Source: Coriobacteriales bacterium (GTDB lineage: Bacteria; Actinomycetota; Coriobacteriia; Coriobacteriales; UBA8131). From it: a stretch of 6,834 nt of DNA. Below the pieces are notes generated by a model, which did not search any database, was not told where the DNA came from, and saw only the letters and a program-made list of their open reading frames with translations. Shown piece by piece: positions 1-5,981 of the stretch. Position numbers and translations under genes: made by a program. Position 1 is the stretch's first letter. Each line of letters starts with the position of its first letter. The DNA is taken from assembly GCA_031256575.1 (NCBI GenBank), contig JAIRQI010000016.1, positions 1-6,834 on the forward strand, given 5' to 3'.

Positions 1-45
1 ATCACCGCTGGGATCCGGATACCAACCTGCTTCTGGTTGTGACAT
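1..45 (-). CDS. N-terminus of a DUF2510-domain protein (partial, runs off the left edge)
   Basis: Only the first 15 codons are in the window. They read MSQPEAGWYPDPSGD. The GWYPDPSG stretch is the hallmark opening of the DUF2510 domain, a short domain of unknown function that often sits at the N-terminus of actinobacterial membrane or secreted proteins. The ATG (45..43) is preceded by a good Shine-Dalgarno, AGGAG at 55..51, with a 5-nt spacer, which supports this start. No stop interrupts the frame before the edge. It follows the exporter permease on the same strand after a 177-nt gap that contains its own promoter-like sequence, so it may be a separate transcription unit. What follows the domain cannot be seen, so the function is unknown. 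Confidence 0.75.
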   Translation of the reverse strand, partial: MSQPEAGWYPDPSGD

Positions 46-155
46 GTGTTCTCCTCACTCGCTGGTTATCAATAGCTGGTAACTACCCATATCGCAATCA
101 CCGGCTGGTCATTAAGAGCTGCTTAACCTGTCTTGCAGCATTAATGTTTGCTCAG

Positions 156-186
156 ATTGTAGCATGAGAGCAGCTCGGATTGTCTG
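156..186 (-). promoter_or_regulatory. Candidate promoter for the DUF2510 gene
   Basis: Reading the minus strand, TACAAT (161..156) matches the sigma-70 -10 consensus at 5 of 6 positions. CAGACA (186..181) lies 19 nt upstream and matches the -35 at 4 of 6. The start codon is about 110 nt downstream. A small inverted repeat, CTGCT-atc-AGCAG (184..196), overlaps the -35 element and could be an operator or chance. No U-tract hairpin was found between the permease stop and this promoter, so read-through from the exporter genes is also possible. Confidence 0.3.
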
Positions 187-222
187 CTATCAGCAGGCAT
201 CAAACGATTCAAGGTTTACAAG

Positions 223-1410
223 CTACTGGTAGCGCAGGCTTTCTACCGGGTCAAGTTTCGCTGCTCGACGGGCCGGGTAGTATCCGAAAGCTAAGCCTAT
301 CACCACACAGACAATAACTGCAATGACTACCGAATCTAGGCCAATAGCTGCTCTGAAGGTTACATCCTGAATAAAAAGACTGATTAACGCCGCTAGGATA
401 CTGGCCCCTAAAAACCCGAAGATCAACCCAAATAATCCACCAAACAGACATAAAGCGATGCTCTCTGCCAAGAACTGCTGGGTGATATCTGAGGTCCTGG
501 CTCCCAGGGAGCGCCTCAGGCCAATCTCCCGGGTACGTTCAGAGACCGTAGTCAGCATCATATTCATGATGCCGATACCGCCGACAAACAGGCTGATCGA
601 AGCAATCGCTGTCAGTATGGCAGAAAACCCTGCCATCACGACATTCATCTGGTCGATCATCTCCTGCATGCTCTGGGCATAGACATAGTCACCTTCGGTA
701 TTGTAATAAGTAACCAAAAAATCGACTGTCTTGTCACAGACCTCGTAAACATCGCTGCCCTCATAGACAAACCCAAATATCTGGTCATAGTAATCCCAAC
801 CACTGATGCGTTTCTGCGCGGTCAGCGACGGAATGAAAACAATCGAATACTGGGAGCTGATGGCATCCCCTGAAACAATACCGATAACCTGATATGTCTC
901 CTGGTTGTCTCCCATCTTGAATGTGCTGCCAACCGATTCAGCATCCTCACTGCCAAACAGCTCCTGATTAATACCGCGACCGATAATAGCTACCCGAGCT
1001 AATTGACGCTGTTCCTCATCAGTGAAACCGCGCCCACTTTGCAGGCTGATGCCAGAGACACCCAGATAATTATTAGTCACCCCAGCCATCAGGCATTCCG
1101 TTTGCACCTTGGAGGTACTGACCGGCATGTAATAATAGCCATTCATACCGGCTAGCTCTTCGTATTCCGGGATGCCTTTTTTTAGGGCTTCCAGATCGGT
1201 ATCGTTCATTGGTGGCCCACCGATCATAATCATCCGAGCCTGACTAAAACCTAGCTCTCCGACCAGCATGTTACGCATACCAGCAATCAACGAGGTCATG
1301 GCAATGACGCTGGAGATACCGATGACGATGCCCAGAATAGTCAAGAATGAACGGCCCTTGTTGGCTGAAATGGAGGTCCAGGTTTCGTGGAGAAGATCGC
1401 GGATGCCCAT
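223..1410 (-). CDS. MacB/FtsX-family ABC transporter permease
   Basis: A membrane permease of 395 aa, the size expected for MacB/YknZ-type permeases without a fused ATPase. The layout is typical: a first membrane helix near residues 20-43 after the ANKGRSFLTILG motif, an extracellular MacB periplasmic-core-like domain at about 45-255, and then three C-terminal helices (about 261-288, 314-337, 360-377) forming the FtsX domain. The conserved cytoplasmic stretch SERTREIGLRRSLGA (290-304), which couples to the ATPase, and the C-terminal PARRAAKLDPVESLRY motif are both present. MacB-type permeases do not form a channel; they drive extrusion by mechanotransmission, moving peptides, antibiotics or lipids with a fusion protein. 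The substrate here is unknown. The ATG shares one base with the stop of a 17-codon micro-ORF (TGATG). Its GGAGG (1425..1421) lies 10 nt upstream, so translational coupling is likely. No ATG, GTG or TTG occurs in frame between this ATG and the upstream stop. Confidence 0.93.
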   Translation of the reverse strand: MGIRDLLHETWTSISANKGRSFLTILGIVIGISSVIAMTSLIAGMRNMLVGELGFSQARMIMIGGPPMNDTDLEALKKGIPEYEELAGMNGYYYMPVSTSKVQTECLMAGVTNNYLGVSGISLQSGRGFTDEEQRQLARVAIIGRGINQELFGSEDAESVGSTFKMGDNQETYQVIGIVSGDAISSQYSIVFIPSLTAQKRISGWDYYDQIFGFVYEGSDVYEVCDKTVDFLVTYYNTEGDYVYAQSMQEMIDQMNVVMAGFSAILTAIASISLFVGGIGIMNMMLTTVSERTREIGLRRSLGARTSDITQQFLAESIALCLFGGLFGLIFGFLGASILAALISLFIQDVTFRAAIGLDSVVIAVIVCVVIGLAFGYYPARRAAKLDPVESLRYQ

Positions 1411-1463
1411 CAGTATGTCACCTCCAGCAGAGCCTGGGAGTTAAATGCCCTAAAGATGCTCAT
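1410..1463 (-). CDS. 17-codon micro-ORF nested between the ATPase and permease genes
   Basis: The 53-nt gap between the two transporter genes is filled exactly by an ATG-to-TGA frame encoding MSIFRAFNSQALLEVTY. Its ATG overlaps the ATPase stop by 1 nt (TGATG, 1465..1461) and its TGA overlaps the permease ATG by 1 nt (TGATG, 1412..1408). GGAGG lies 10 nt before the micro-ORF ATG (1478..1474) and also 10 nt before the permease ATG (1425..1421). I recognise no protein family. MSIFRAF resembles the opening of many FtsX-type permeases, so this may be the remnant of a deleted tandem permease gene. It could equally be a coupling element whose translation carries ribosomes from one gene to the next. 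Expression is unproven; the layout is seen, the role is inferred. Confidence 0.4.
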   Translation of the reverse strand: MSIFRAFNSQALLEVTY

Positions 1464-2239
1464 CAGCTGAGCACCTCCAATGAAAGCGGGTCGCTGAGCC
1501 TTGCTGCAGCTACTGCTTCAGTTGACTGACTGCTTGCCTGACCCCGGGGTTTATCCTCATATGTAAATAAACCATCACGTAGATATAGGACCCGGTCGGC
1601 ATGGTTGGCAACTTCTTGGTCATGGGTGATTAAGACGATGGTTCGCTGCTGGTCGCGCAAGACCTTCAAGGTTTCCAAGACCCTTTCACCTGTTGCGCTA
1701 TCCAGGTTGCCAGTCGGCTCATCTGCCAAAATCAGCTCAGGGTTGTTGACCAAGGCCCGGGCGATTGCCACCCGCTGCATCTGGCCACCGGAGATCTCAT
1801 TACTTTTATGCTCGTAGAAGCGAGGTTCCAGGCCAACAGCGCGCAGTGCGGTATGGGCTCTAAGCTCGCGTTCGTCGTGAGGGCAGGAAGTATAAATCAG
1901 GGGTAGCATGACATTTCTCAGCACTGTAGCCCGCGGTAAGAGATTGAAATTCTGAAAGACGAAACCGATGGATGTCGCGCGCAGGTCGGCTAATTGATTA
2001 TCGCTCAAGGTAGCGATATCGGTGCCTGCGAAGAAGTACTGGCCAAGTGTCGGCCGGTCCAGACAGCCCAAGATGTTCATTAATGTCGATTTTCCTGACC
2101 CAGAAGGGCCCATGATGGCCACAAACTCTGAGCGTTGGACGGTGAAGTTGATTCCGCGTAGGGCAGGAGTGTTGCCAGCAGCGGTCTCATAGATACGATG
2201 CAGGTTTTTGACTTCGATTACCGTATTAACTGACGACAT
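1463..2239 (-). CDS. MacB/LolD-type ABC transporter ATP-binding protein
   Basis: The cytoplasmic ATPase of the exporter, 258 aa. All nucleotide-binding motifs are visible: Walker A GPSGSGKST (44-52), Q-loop Gln96, signature ISGGQ (149-153, Ile in place of the usual Leu), Walker B LILADEP with catalytic Glu174, D-loop NLDS (178-181) and H-loop His206. The N-terminal IEVKNLHRIYETAAG and the FQNFNLLP segment are typical of the MacB/YknY/LolD group. The start at 2239 has AGAGG six nt upstream. The fusion-protein gene ends 52 nt upstream, and a micro-ORF then the permease follow. Homologues usually end near residue 225-235; this one carries an extra Ser/Ala-rich tail of about 30 residues, whose last codons also contain the ribosome-binding site of the micro-ORF. 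The tail may therefore be kept for its nucleotide sequence. Confidence 0.95.
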   Translation of the reverse strand: MSSVNTVIEVKNLHRIYETAAGNTPALRGINFTVQRSEFVAIMGPSGSGKSTLMNILGCLDRPTLGQYFFAGTDIATLSDNQLADLRATSIGFVFQNFNLLPRATVLRNVMLPLIYTSCPHDERELRAHTALRAVGLEPRFYEHKSNEISGGQMQRVAIARALVNNPELILADEPTGNLDSATGERVLETLKVLRDQQRTIVLITHDQEVANHADRVLYLRDGLFTYEDKPRGQASSQSTEAVAAARLSDPLSLEVLS

Positions 2240-2291
2240 GTTAAGCCTCTATATGCGATGGGTAGGTAGGGTTATTCATCATTAAGCCAGC

Positions 2292-3692
2292 TTAGTAGAC
2301 TGAAATCCCTCTGCTCTGACCCGGTGACGACGACGGGTCAGTATCGCTGCTAAAGTCCAGTATCACTATGTCGCCATCTTTCAGATTGCCTTCAACCACA
2401 GCATAGGTGTTATTGCTGGCGATAACCTTGACTGTCACCGACTGCACACTGCCGTCCTCTAACTGTACCTCAACAAAGCTACTGTCAGCTTCCGTTTGAA
2501 TAGCCATCGGGTTCACCATCAAGACATTCTGCAACTCTTCTAAGATAATCTCAGCATCAGCAGACATGCCTATCTTCAGACGCGGGTCAGGATTGTTGAT
2601 TAACAGGTCGACCGAATAGTAGACCAGGCCACCGCTGGGGCCATAATAGTTTTCAGAGCCGCTGCCAGCCGTCGAAGCTACCCTTAATACCTCTGCGGTA
2701 ACTGAATAGCCGACTAAGGCATCAACATAGACGATTGCCTGCATACCGGGCTTGATACTTAAAATGTCTATCTCATTTATGGAGATGGTCATGCGCATTC
2801 TCGATATATCAGCAATCTGCATTGGCACGCTGCCCATTGAAGCTAAGGTAGAGAGCTTGGTGCCGCGTTCTAGGTTGTTGACTACCACTTGTCCGGAAAT
2901 CGGTGCGTAGACATTGCGTTTCTCCGCTAATTGAATCGCCCGGTCTACTACGGCTTGAGCATCACTGACGCCCATATTGGCACTGTCCAGTGAGAGCTTG
3001 GCACCCTCTAAGCTAGAAGAAGCTGCCTTGTAAGCAGTGTAAGTCAGGTCGACATTAGCCTGAGTCGGCAAGGTAGCCAACAGCGGGTCGTCAGGTTCTA
3101 AAGTCGGGGCCAGGGCTTGCGCGGCTTCATAGGCTTTCTTCATATTGGTGTAATCGGTCCAGGCCTTGTCAACAGCCGACCCCGCATCATTGCGGGCGGT
3201 CTGAGCCCCACGTAAAGCCAGGTTGGCTGAGTCCAAACCGCGTTGGGCTTGGGTGATTGCTGCATCGAGGTCTGGGTTGTCCAGTGTGAACAGCAGTTGC
3301 CCGGCTTCGACGCTATCGCCTTCTGAGAAATATATCTCAGCAACTGTTCCATCGACCTCAGGAGTAATCGTCACCTGCTCAAAGGCCGCCAGGTTACCCG
3401 AAGCTGCAATAGAGTCAATGTAGTCTCCTCGAGTGACGGTATCAGTCGGCAGGCTGGCAACTGGTGCCGGGGTAATCAAGCTTCTGATGAAGAAAAAGCC
3501 AACCCCGAGCACTATGATTGCTACCACGACGATGATGGCAATCCGTAGGCGCCGAGAGCGTTTACGTCGAGCAGAGCGGCCTTGCAGGGCTTTGAAAGCC
3601 TGCAGCTCTGAGGCAGCCTGGGTACTTTCTTGTTGGGTGATGACGCGACTATCCGCTGCTGGCGGATCACCGATGTGCTTTGCTTCAGTCAT
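2292..3692 (-). CDS. HlyD/MacA-type membrane fusion protein of the ABC exporter
   Basis: The extracytoplasmic adaptor that pairs with the MacB-type permease, like MacA in Gram-negatives and YknX in Bacillus; 466 aa. In order: a cytoplasmic N-terminus of about 50 residues ending in the basic run RSARRKRSRRLR (39-50), one membrane anchor (51-69), the first lipoyl-like half-motif (about 105-138, with TVAEIYFSEGDSVEAGQ), an Ala-rich coiled-coil hairpin (141-193 and 214-258), the second lipoyl half from NVYAPISGQVV (260-270), then beta-barrel and membrane-proximal domains. There is no lipobox; anchoring is by the helix. The frame is open up to an ATG at 3794, but those 34 residues are Cys-rich and unlike the family. 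I prefer ATG 3692, with AGAAGG (3703..3698) at a 5-nt spacer. ATG 3713 has AGGAG only 2 nt away, and TTG 3710 has the same AGGAG at 5 nt; both remain possible. Confidence 0.88.
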   Translation of the reverse strand: MTEAKHIGDPPAADSRVITQQESTQAASELQAFKALQGRSARRKRSRRLRIAIIVVVAIIVLGVGFFFIRSLITPAPVASLPTDTVTRGDYIDSIAASGNLAAFEQVTITPEVDGTVAEIYFSEGDSVEAGQLLFTLDNPDLDAAITQAQRGLDSANLALRGAQTARNDAGSAVDKAWTDYTNMKKAYEAAQALAPTLEPDDPLLATLPTQANVDLTYTAYKAASSSLEGAKLSLDSANMGVSDAQAVVDRAIQLAEKRNVYAPISGQVVVNNLERGTKLSTLASMGSVPMQIADISRMRMTISINEIDILSIKPGMQAIVYVDALVGYSVTAEVLRVASTAGSGSENYYGPSGGLVYYSVDLLINNPDPRLKIGMSADAEIILEELQNVLMVNPMAIQTEADSSFVEVQLEDGSVQSVTVKVIASNNTYAVVEGNLKDGDIVILDFSSDTDPSSSPGQSRGISVY

Positions 3693-3824
3693 TGTTACCT
3701 TCTCCGACAACATTACTCCTTCAGTTTGAGCGTGTGCGCGAACATAAGCGTATATGCAGCACAAATGACAGAGCCGCAGCGCTACACTTGGCATTTCTCC
3801 ACATATTTAGTTTACTAGCTGCAA

Positions 3825-3896
3825 ACTATACACTGCTCGTTTAAGCTCGAGAGCTTTACTCCATAAGTTCAGCATAGCATTTATGCGCGGGTGCAA
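3825..3896 (-). promoter_or_regulatory. Candidate promoter region of the exporter operon
   Basis: Two -10-like elements lie upstream of the fusion-protein gene. An extended -10, TGC-TATGCT (3879..3871), has TTGCAC (3896..3891) upstream but at a short 14-nt spacing. A second, TATAGT (3830..3825), has no good -35. An inverted repeat, AAGCT-CGAG-AGCTT (3843..3856), overlaps the -35 position of the TATAGT element and could be a regulator site. The leader to the start codon would be about 130-175 nt. Assignments are by eye and weak. Confidence 0.3.
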
Positions 3897-3926
3897 CCAG
3901 CAGACTCAATCTTGTAACCGGCAAGC

Positions 3927-4004
3927 AACTTACTTGAAACCAGCTGGCTACTTGTTTAAAAGCCAGTAGCAATGAAAAAGCCAGCCCACAACTTGCTTAA
4001 AAGC
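3927..4004 (+). repeat. Three imperfect direct repeats with nested inverted repeats
   Basis: The motif ACTTnnTTnAAA occurs three times, starting at 3928, 3950 and 3991. The last two copies share ACTTGYTTAAAAGC. Around them lie two mutually exclusive hairpins: CTGGCT (3944-3949) with AGCCAG (3961-3966), and GCTACT (3947-3952) with AGTAGC (3965-3970). The third copy is the loop and arm region of the terminator downstream of the 368-aa gene. The whole block lies in the 327-nt stretch between 3693 and 4019, which otherwise holds only the promoter candidates and no convincing gene. It could be a set of decayed terminator hairpins or a regulator-binding array. Confidence 0.45.
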
Positions 4005-4020
4005 TGGCAACTGGTGGGCT
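3975..4020 (-). terminator. Rho-independent terminator after the 368-aa membrane protein gene
   Basis: Right after the stop codon, the minus strand can form GCCAGC (4008..4003) paired with GCTGGC (3985..3980), followed at once by TTTTT (3979..3975). A 17-nt loop separates the arms. A competing longer stem, AGCCCAC (4020..4014) with GTGGGCT (3989..3983), overlaps it. The position and T-run fit an intrinsic terminator separating the two-gene membrane-protein unit from the exporter operon. Confidence 0.55.
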
Positions 4021-5126
4021 TACGACAGGCTGATATAGAGTCGGCGATGGGTTTTAACGGCATCTGCAGGTTGAAAAACCGGAGGCATATACTCATAGGT
4101 TACGGTAACCGCCCAGGCAGTCGGTAAGCCTTCGTTAGTTGCTCGTCCGGAGAAGATGCTGGACTGCTTGGTGATTCGCCGGTTGGCTGACACGGGGTTA
4201 TCGTAAGTCAGGCTAGACTCATAGTCGGGTGCTTGGTAGTCAAAACCGCGAGGACTGACACCGGCAGCGCTCAAGACTCCCCTGAGAAATCCGTCGTCAG
4301 CTAAAAGGGTCTGAAAATCACTCTGCGGATAACCAAGCAGTTCAATATCGGCAATGTAATAGACCTCAGCGATGCGGCCGTCGGCATTCAAGCTGAGGTA
4401 GAGGTCGGCAGTCGGTAGCGACGCTAATACAGCCTGGTAATTCGGGTCGCCCTCATCAAAGGTGCTGCCATCGACCGAGGTGACCTGGGGAATGTAGTTT
4501 AAGGTGACCAATTGAAACAACAGCTGTTCTTCAGCAGCCTCCGGATTGTTTGGGTCAACAGGTGCTTCAGGCTCGATGTCTGAAACTTTAGCGATAGCCC
4601 AACCAGTTCCTAGCTGGTATAAAGCCTGGTCAGTCGTCAACCCGAATAACGCCACTAGATTGGGTATCTGAGCTTTCTCGTAAGAGATAGTCAGCGGCAC
4701 CGACTCTGAATTGGGATCGTCGCCAATTGGCAGTTCAACAACGGTGTTGATGTTGTTTGAGGGTCCTGTGATGATTGGCAACAGGTATTGATAGGCAAAC
4801 CAAGACAGGGCTCCGACCGCTACCGCCAACAGCAGGCTGAGTAGGATTAAGGTATTGCGGGTGCGCTTAGACTTGGCAATCTGTTTAGGTGTGCCCAAGG
4901 GCTTCTTGGCTTTTTTGCTGCTTGAGGTTTTTGTAGCTGGTGCTTTTGCAGCTGGTGCTTCCGCAGCTGGTGCTTGTGCAACTGGTGCTTCCGCAGCTGG
5001 TGCTTCCGCAGCTGGTGCCGCTGGCTCTTTTGCAGCTGGTGCCGCTGGTTCATTTGCAGCTGGTGCCGCTGGCTCTTTTGCAGCTGGTGCCGCTGGCGTT
5101 TGGGTGTCTATATCTTGTTCAGGCAT
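4020..5126 (-). CDS. Single-pass membrane protein with Ala/Pro tandem-repeat N-terminus, function unknown
   Basis: I do not recognise this family. The 368-aa product has four parts. Residues 1-66 are a low-complexity Ala/Pro segment made of eight-residue units ([12 protein letters not shown]) and then five-residue units (APAAE-like). Residues 67-92 are a basic linker rich in Lys and Arg. One hydrophobic helix follows at about 93-115. The last roughly 250 residues form an acidic, apparently folded domain with many Tyr and Leu and no Cys. The positive charges before the helix predict the repeat arm inside and the large domain outside. The repeat arm could be a flexible spacer or bind an acidic partner. 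The start has a modest AGGA five nt upstream. A 38-nt gap separates it from the 106-aa membrane gene upstream, so the two are probably one operon and may work together. A terminator hairpin follows the stop directly. Confidence 0.85.
   Translation of the reverse strand: MPEQDIDTQTPAAPAAKEPAAPAANEPAAPAAKEPAAPAAEAPAAEAPVAQAPAAEAPAAKAPATKTSSSKKAKKPLGTPKQIAKSKRTRNTLILLSLLLAVAVGALSWFAYQYLLPIITGPSNNINTVVELPIGDDPNSESVPLTISYEKAQIPNLVALFGLTTDQALYQLGTGWAIAKVSDIEPEAPVDPNNPEAAEEQLLFQLVTLNYIPQVTSVDGSTFDEGDPNYQAVLASLPTADLYLSLNADGRIAEVYYIADIELLGYPQSDFQTLLADDGFLRGVLSAAGVSPRGFDYQAPDYESSLTYDNPVSANRRITKQSSIFSGRATNEGLPTAWAVTVTYEYMPPVFQPADAVKTHRRLYISLS
4929..5096 (+). repeat. In-frame tandem repeats of 24 bp and 15 bp inside the 368-aa protein gene
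   Basis: Two linked repeat arrays share the 11-bp core GCAGCTGGTGC (plus strand). At 5004..5096 there are nearly four 24-bp units, coding for [24 protein letters not shown] and PAAPAAE. At 4929..5003 there are five 15-bp units, coding for [20 protein letters not shown] and APATK. Both periods are multiples of three, so gain or loss of units keeps the frame. The near identity of the 24-bp units suggests recent slippage or homogenisation. Confidence 0.9.
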
Positions 5127-5164
5127 TTTATTCCTGTCTTTCTTACTCGATCGGGTAGTTATGC

Positions 5165-5485
5165 CTATAGCCAGTAGCGAACCAGAAAAAAACCTACAAC
5201 AATTACAGCAATCACAGCTACGATTATTACGACCTTTTGGGTCGTAGACATCGGTTGATTAAGCTCATCGGAATCATCTGCTTGTTCTTGAACTGTCTGC
5301 TGACCTGCTAGAACCTGATTATCTTGTCTATCGTCGCTTGATTCAACAGCTTCGCCTGATGACAGGCTGACCGGTGCGCTGATGTCTGTCTCTATATCTT
5401 GGTAGTTTTCTACCACAATTTGTTCAACCGGCTCATCGAGCGACTTCTCGATAAATTGGGAACCCTTATCATCTATTTCAGTCAT
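5165..5485 (-). CDS. Small acidic protein with a C-terminal membrane anchor, function unknown
   Basis: A 106-aa protein I cannot assign to a family. Residues 1-80 are strongly acidic, hydrophilic and probably disordered, with many Asp, Glu, Gln and Ser and no Cys. Residues 85-102 are a nearly pure Val/Ile/Ala/Phe helix after a single Lys, and the protein ends RYWL. This is the architecture of a tail-anchored or single-pass protein with its N-terminus in the cytoplasm. The start lacks a Shine-Dalgarno; a perfect TATAAT lies just 7 nt upstream of the ATG, which suggests leaderless translation and supports this start. It is the first gene of a likely two-gene unit with the 368-aa membrane protein 38 nt downstream. 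Their opposite charges (acidic tail here, basic linker there) would allow contact, but that is inference. Confidence 0.8.
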   Translation of the reverse strand: MTEIDDKGSQFIEKSLDEPVEQIVVENYQDIETDISAPVSLSSGEAVESSDDRQDNQVLAGQQTVQEQADDSDELNQPMSTTQKVVIIVAVIAVIVVGFFLVRYWL

Positions 5486-5492
5486 GCCCCAT

Positions 5493-5521
5493 ATTATACG
5501 GATTGCTGATTGGTTTTATAA
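5493..5521 (-). promoter_or_regulatory. Leaderless-type promoter of the two-gene membrane-protein unit
   Basis: On the minus strand, a perfect TATAAT (5498..5493) is separated from a poor -35, TTATAA (5521..5516), by 17 nt. Only 7 nt lie between the -10 and the ATG at 5485, so transcription should begin at or next to the start codon. No ribosome-binding site is present, which agrees. An inverted repeat CAGCT-gaa-AGCTG (5524..5536) sits just upstream of the -35 and might bind a regulator. The nearest upstream gene, hisE, ends about 140 nt before it. Confidence 0.6.
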
Positions 5522-5663
5522 GTCAGCTGAAAGCTGGCGTTACCGAGATGTGGCGAGGCAGTAGATACTGAGTGACTGCGTGAAATACGTAGAGACTCCG
5601 ATTTGTCGATTCGTCTTACACCCTGATTAGTCAGCTTGATGTGGATAAGACTGTAACTGGCTT

Positions 5664-5981
5664 CTACTTCATGCGAGCTTTTAACTCCCCGGCTAGCTCT
5701 GGCAGTGAGACCTGGGACTTCTGGAGAGCGACCAAGAGGTGGTAGATCAGGTCGGCTGCTTCGTAACGGATATGGTCGTGATCGTCATCCTTAATAGCTA
5801 AGCCCAGTTCGACAGCTTCTTCGGCAAGCTTCTTTATCATGTAATCAACCGGGCCGTTCAACAGCCGTGCGGTATATGAGCTCTCCGGGTCAGCTGACCA
5901 GCGTCCTTCGATGACGGTTTGCAGCTGCTCTAGAGTCTGAGCTAAGTCGGCTGCTTGGACATTGGCAGTACGCTCACCCAT
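5664..5981 (-). CDS. hisE: Phosphoribosyl-ATP pyrophosphohydrolase (HisE)
   Basis: Catalyses the second step of histidine biosynthesis, hydrolysing phosphoribosyl-ATP to phosphoribosyl-AMP and pyrophosphate in the cytoplasm. The 105-aa length is normal for a stand-alone HisE. Family features are clear: SYTARLLNGPVDYMIKKL (35-52), then the metal-binding MazG-type acidic motifs EEAVE (54-58) and EAAD (74-77), then LIYHLLVAL. I place the start at ATG 5981, which shares one base with the hisI stop (TGATG) and has GAGGAGG ending 7 nt upstream. A GTG one codon earlier (5984) is possible but less well spaced. It is the last histidine gene in this run; no clear terminator follows. Confidence 0.96.
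   Translation of the reverse strand: MGERTANVQAADLAQTLEQLQTVIEGRWSADPESSYTARLLNGPVDYMIKKLAEEAVELGLAIKDDDHDHIRYEAADLIYHLLVALQKSQVSLPELAGELKARMK

Noticed and set aside
184..233. Two small inverted repeats near the permease stop as a possible terminator
   Set aside because: The stems are only 4-5 bp and neither is followed by a T-run on the minus strand.
2243..2285. A 13-codon frame (two ATGs then NNPTYPSHIEA) between the fusion protein and ATPase genes
   Set aside because: It has no ribosome-binding site and no stop/start overlap with the fusion-protein gene, unlike the micro-ORF at 1410..1463. Short frames like this are expected by chance.
3433..3729. A 98-aa plus-strand open frame opposite the fusion-protein N-terminus
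   Set aside because: Antisense to the membrane-anchor and basic region of a well-supported gene; its own composition (Met/Thr/Arg runs) is simply the complement of that region.
3724..3807. A 27-codon frame (MWRNAKC...) ending just before the AGGAG upstream of the fusion protein
   Set aside because: No ribosome-binding site and no recognisable leader-peptide pattern such as a run of one amino acid next to a terminator hairpin.
4855..5247. A 130-aa plus-strand open frame and several other open frames across the Ala/Pro repeat region
   Set aside because: They are antisense or other-frame shadows of in-frame tandem repeats, which stay open in many frames. Their translations are Cys/Trp- or Leu-rich low complexity with no domain, and the minus-strand frame has a membrane helix and a folded domain.
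5540..5663. A terminator after hisE
   Set aside because: I looked for a GC stem with a T-run downstream of hisE and found only 4-5 bp imperfect stems without a T-run, so termination here is not supported.
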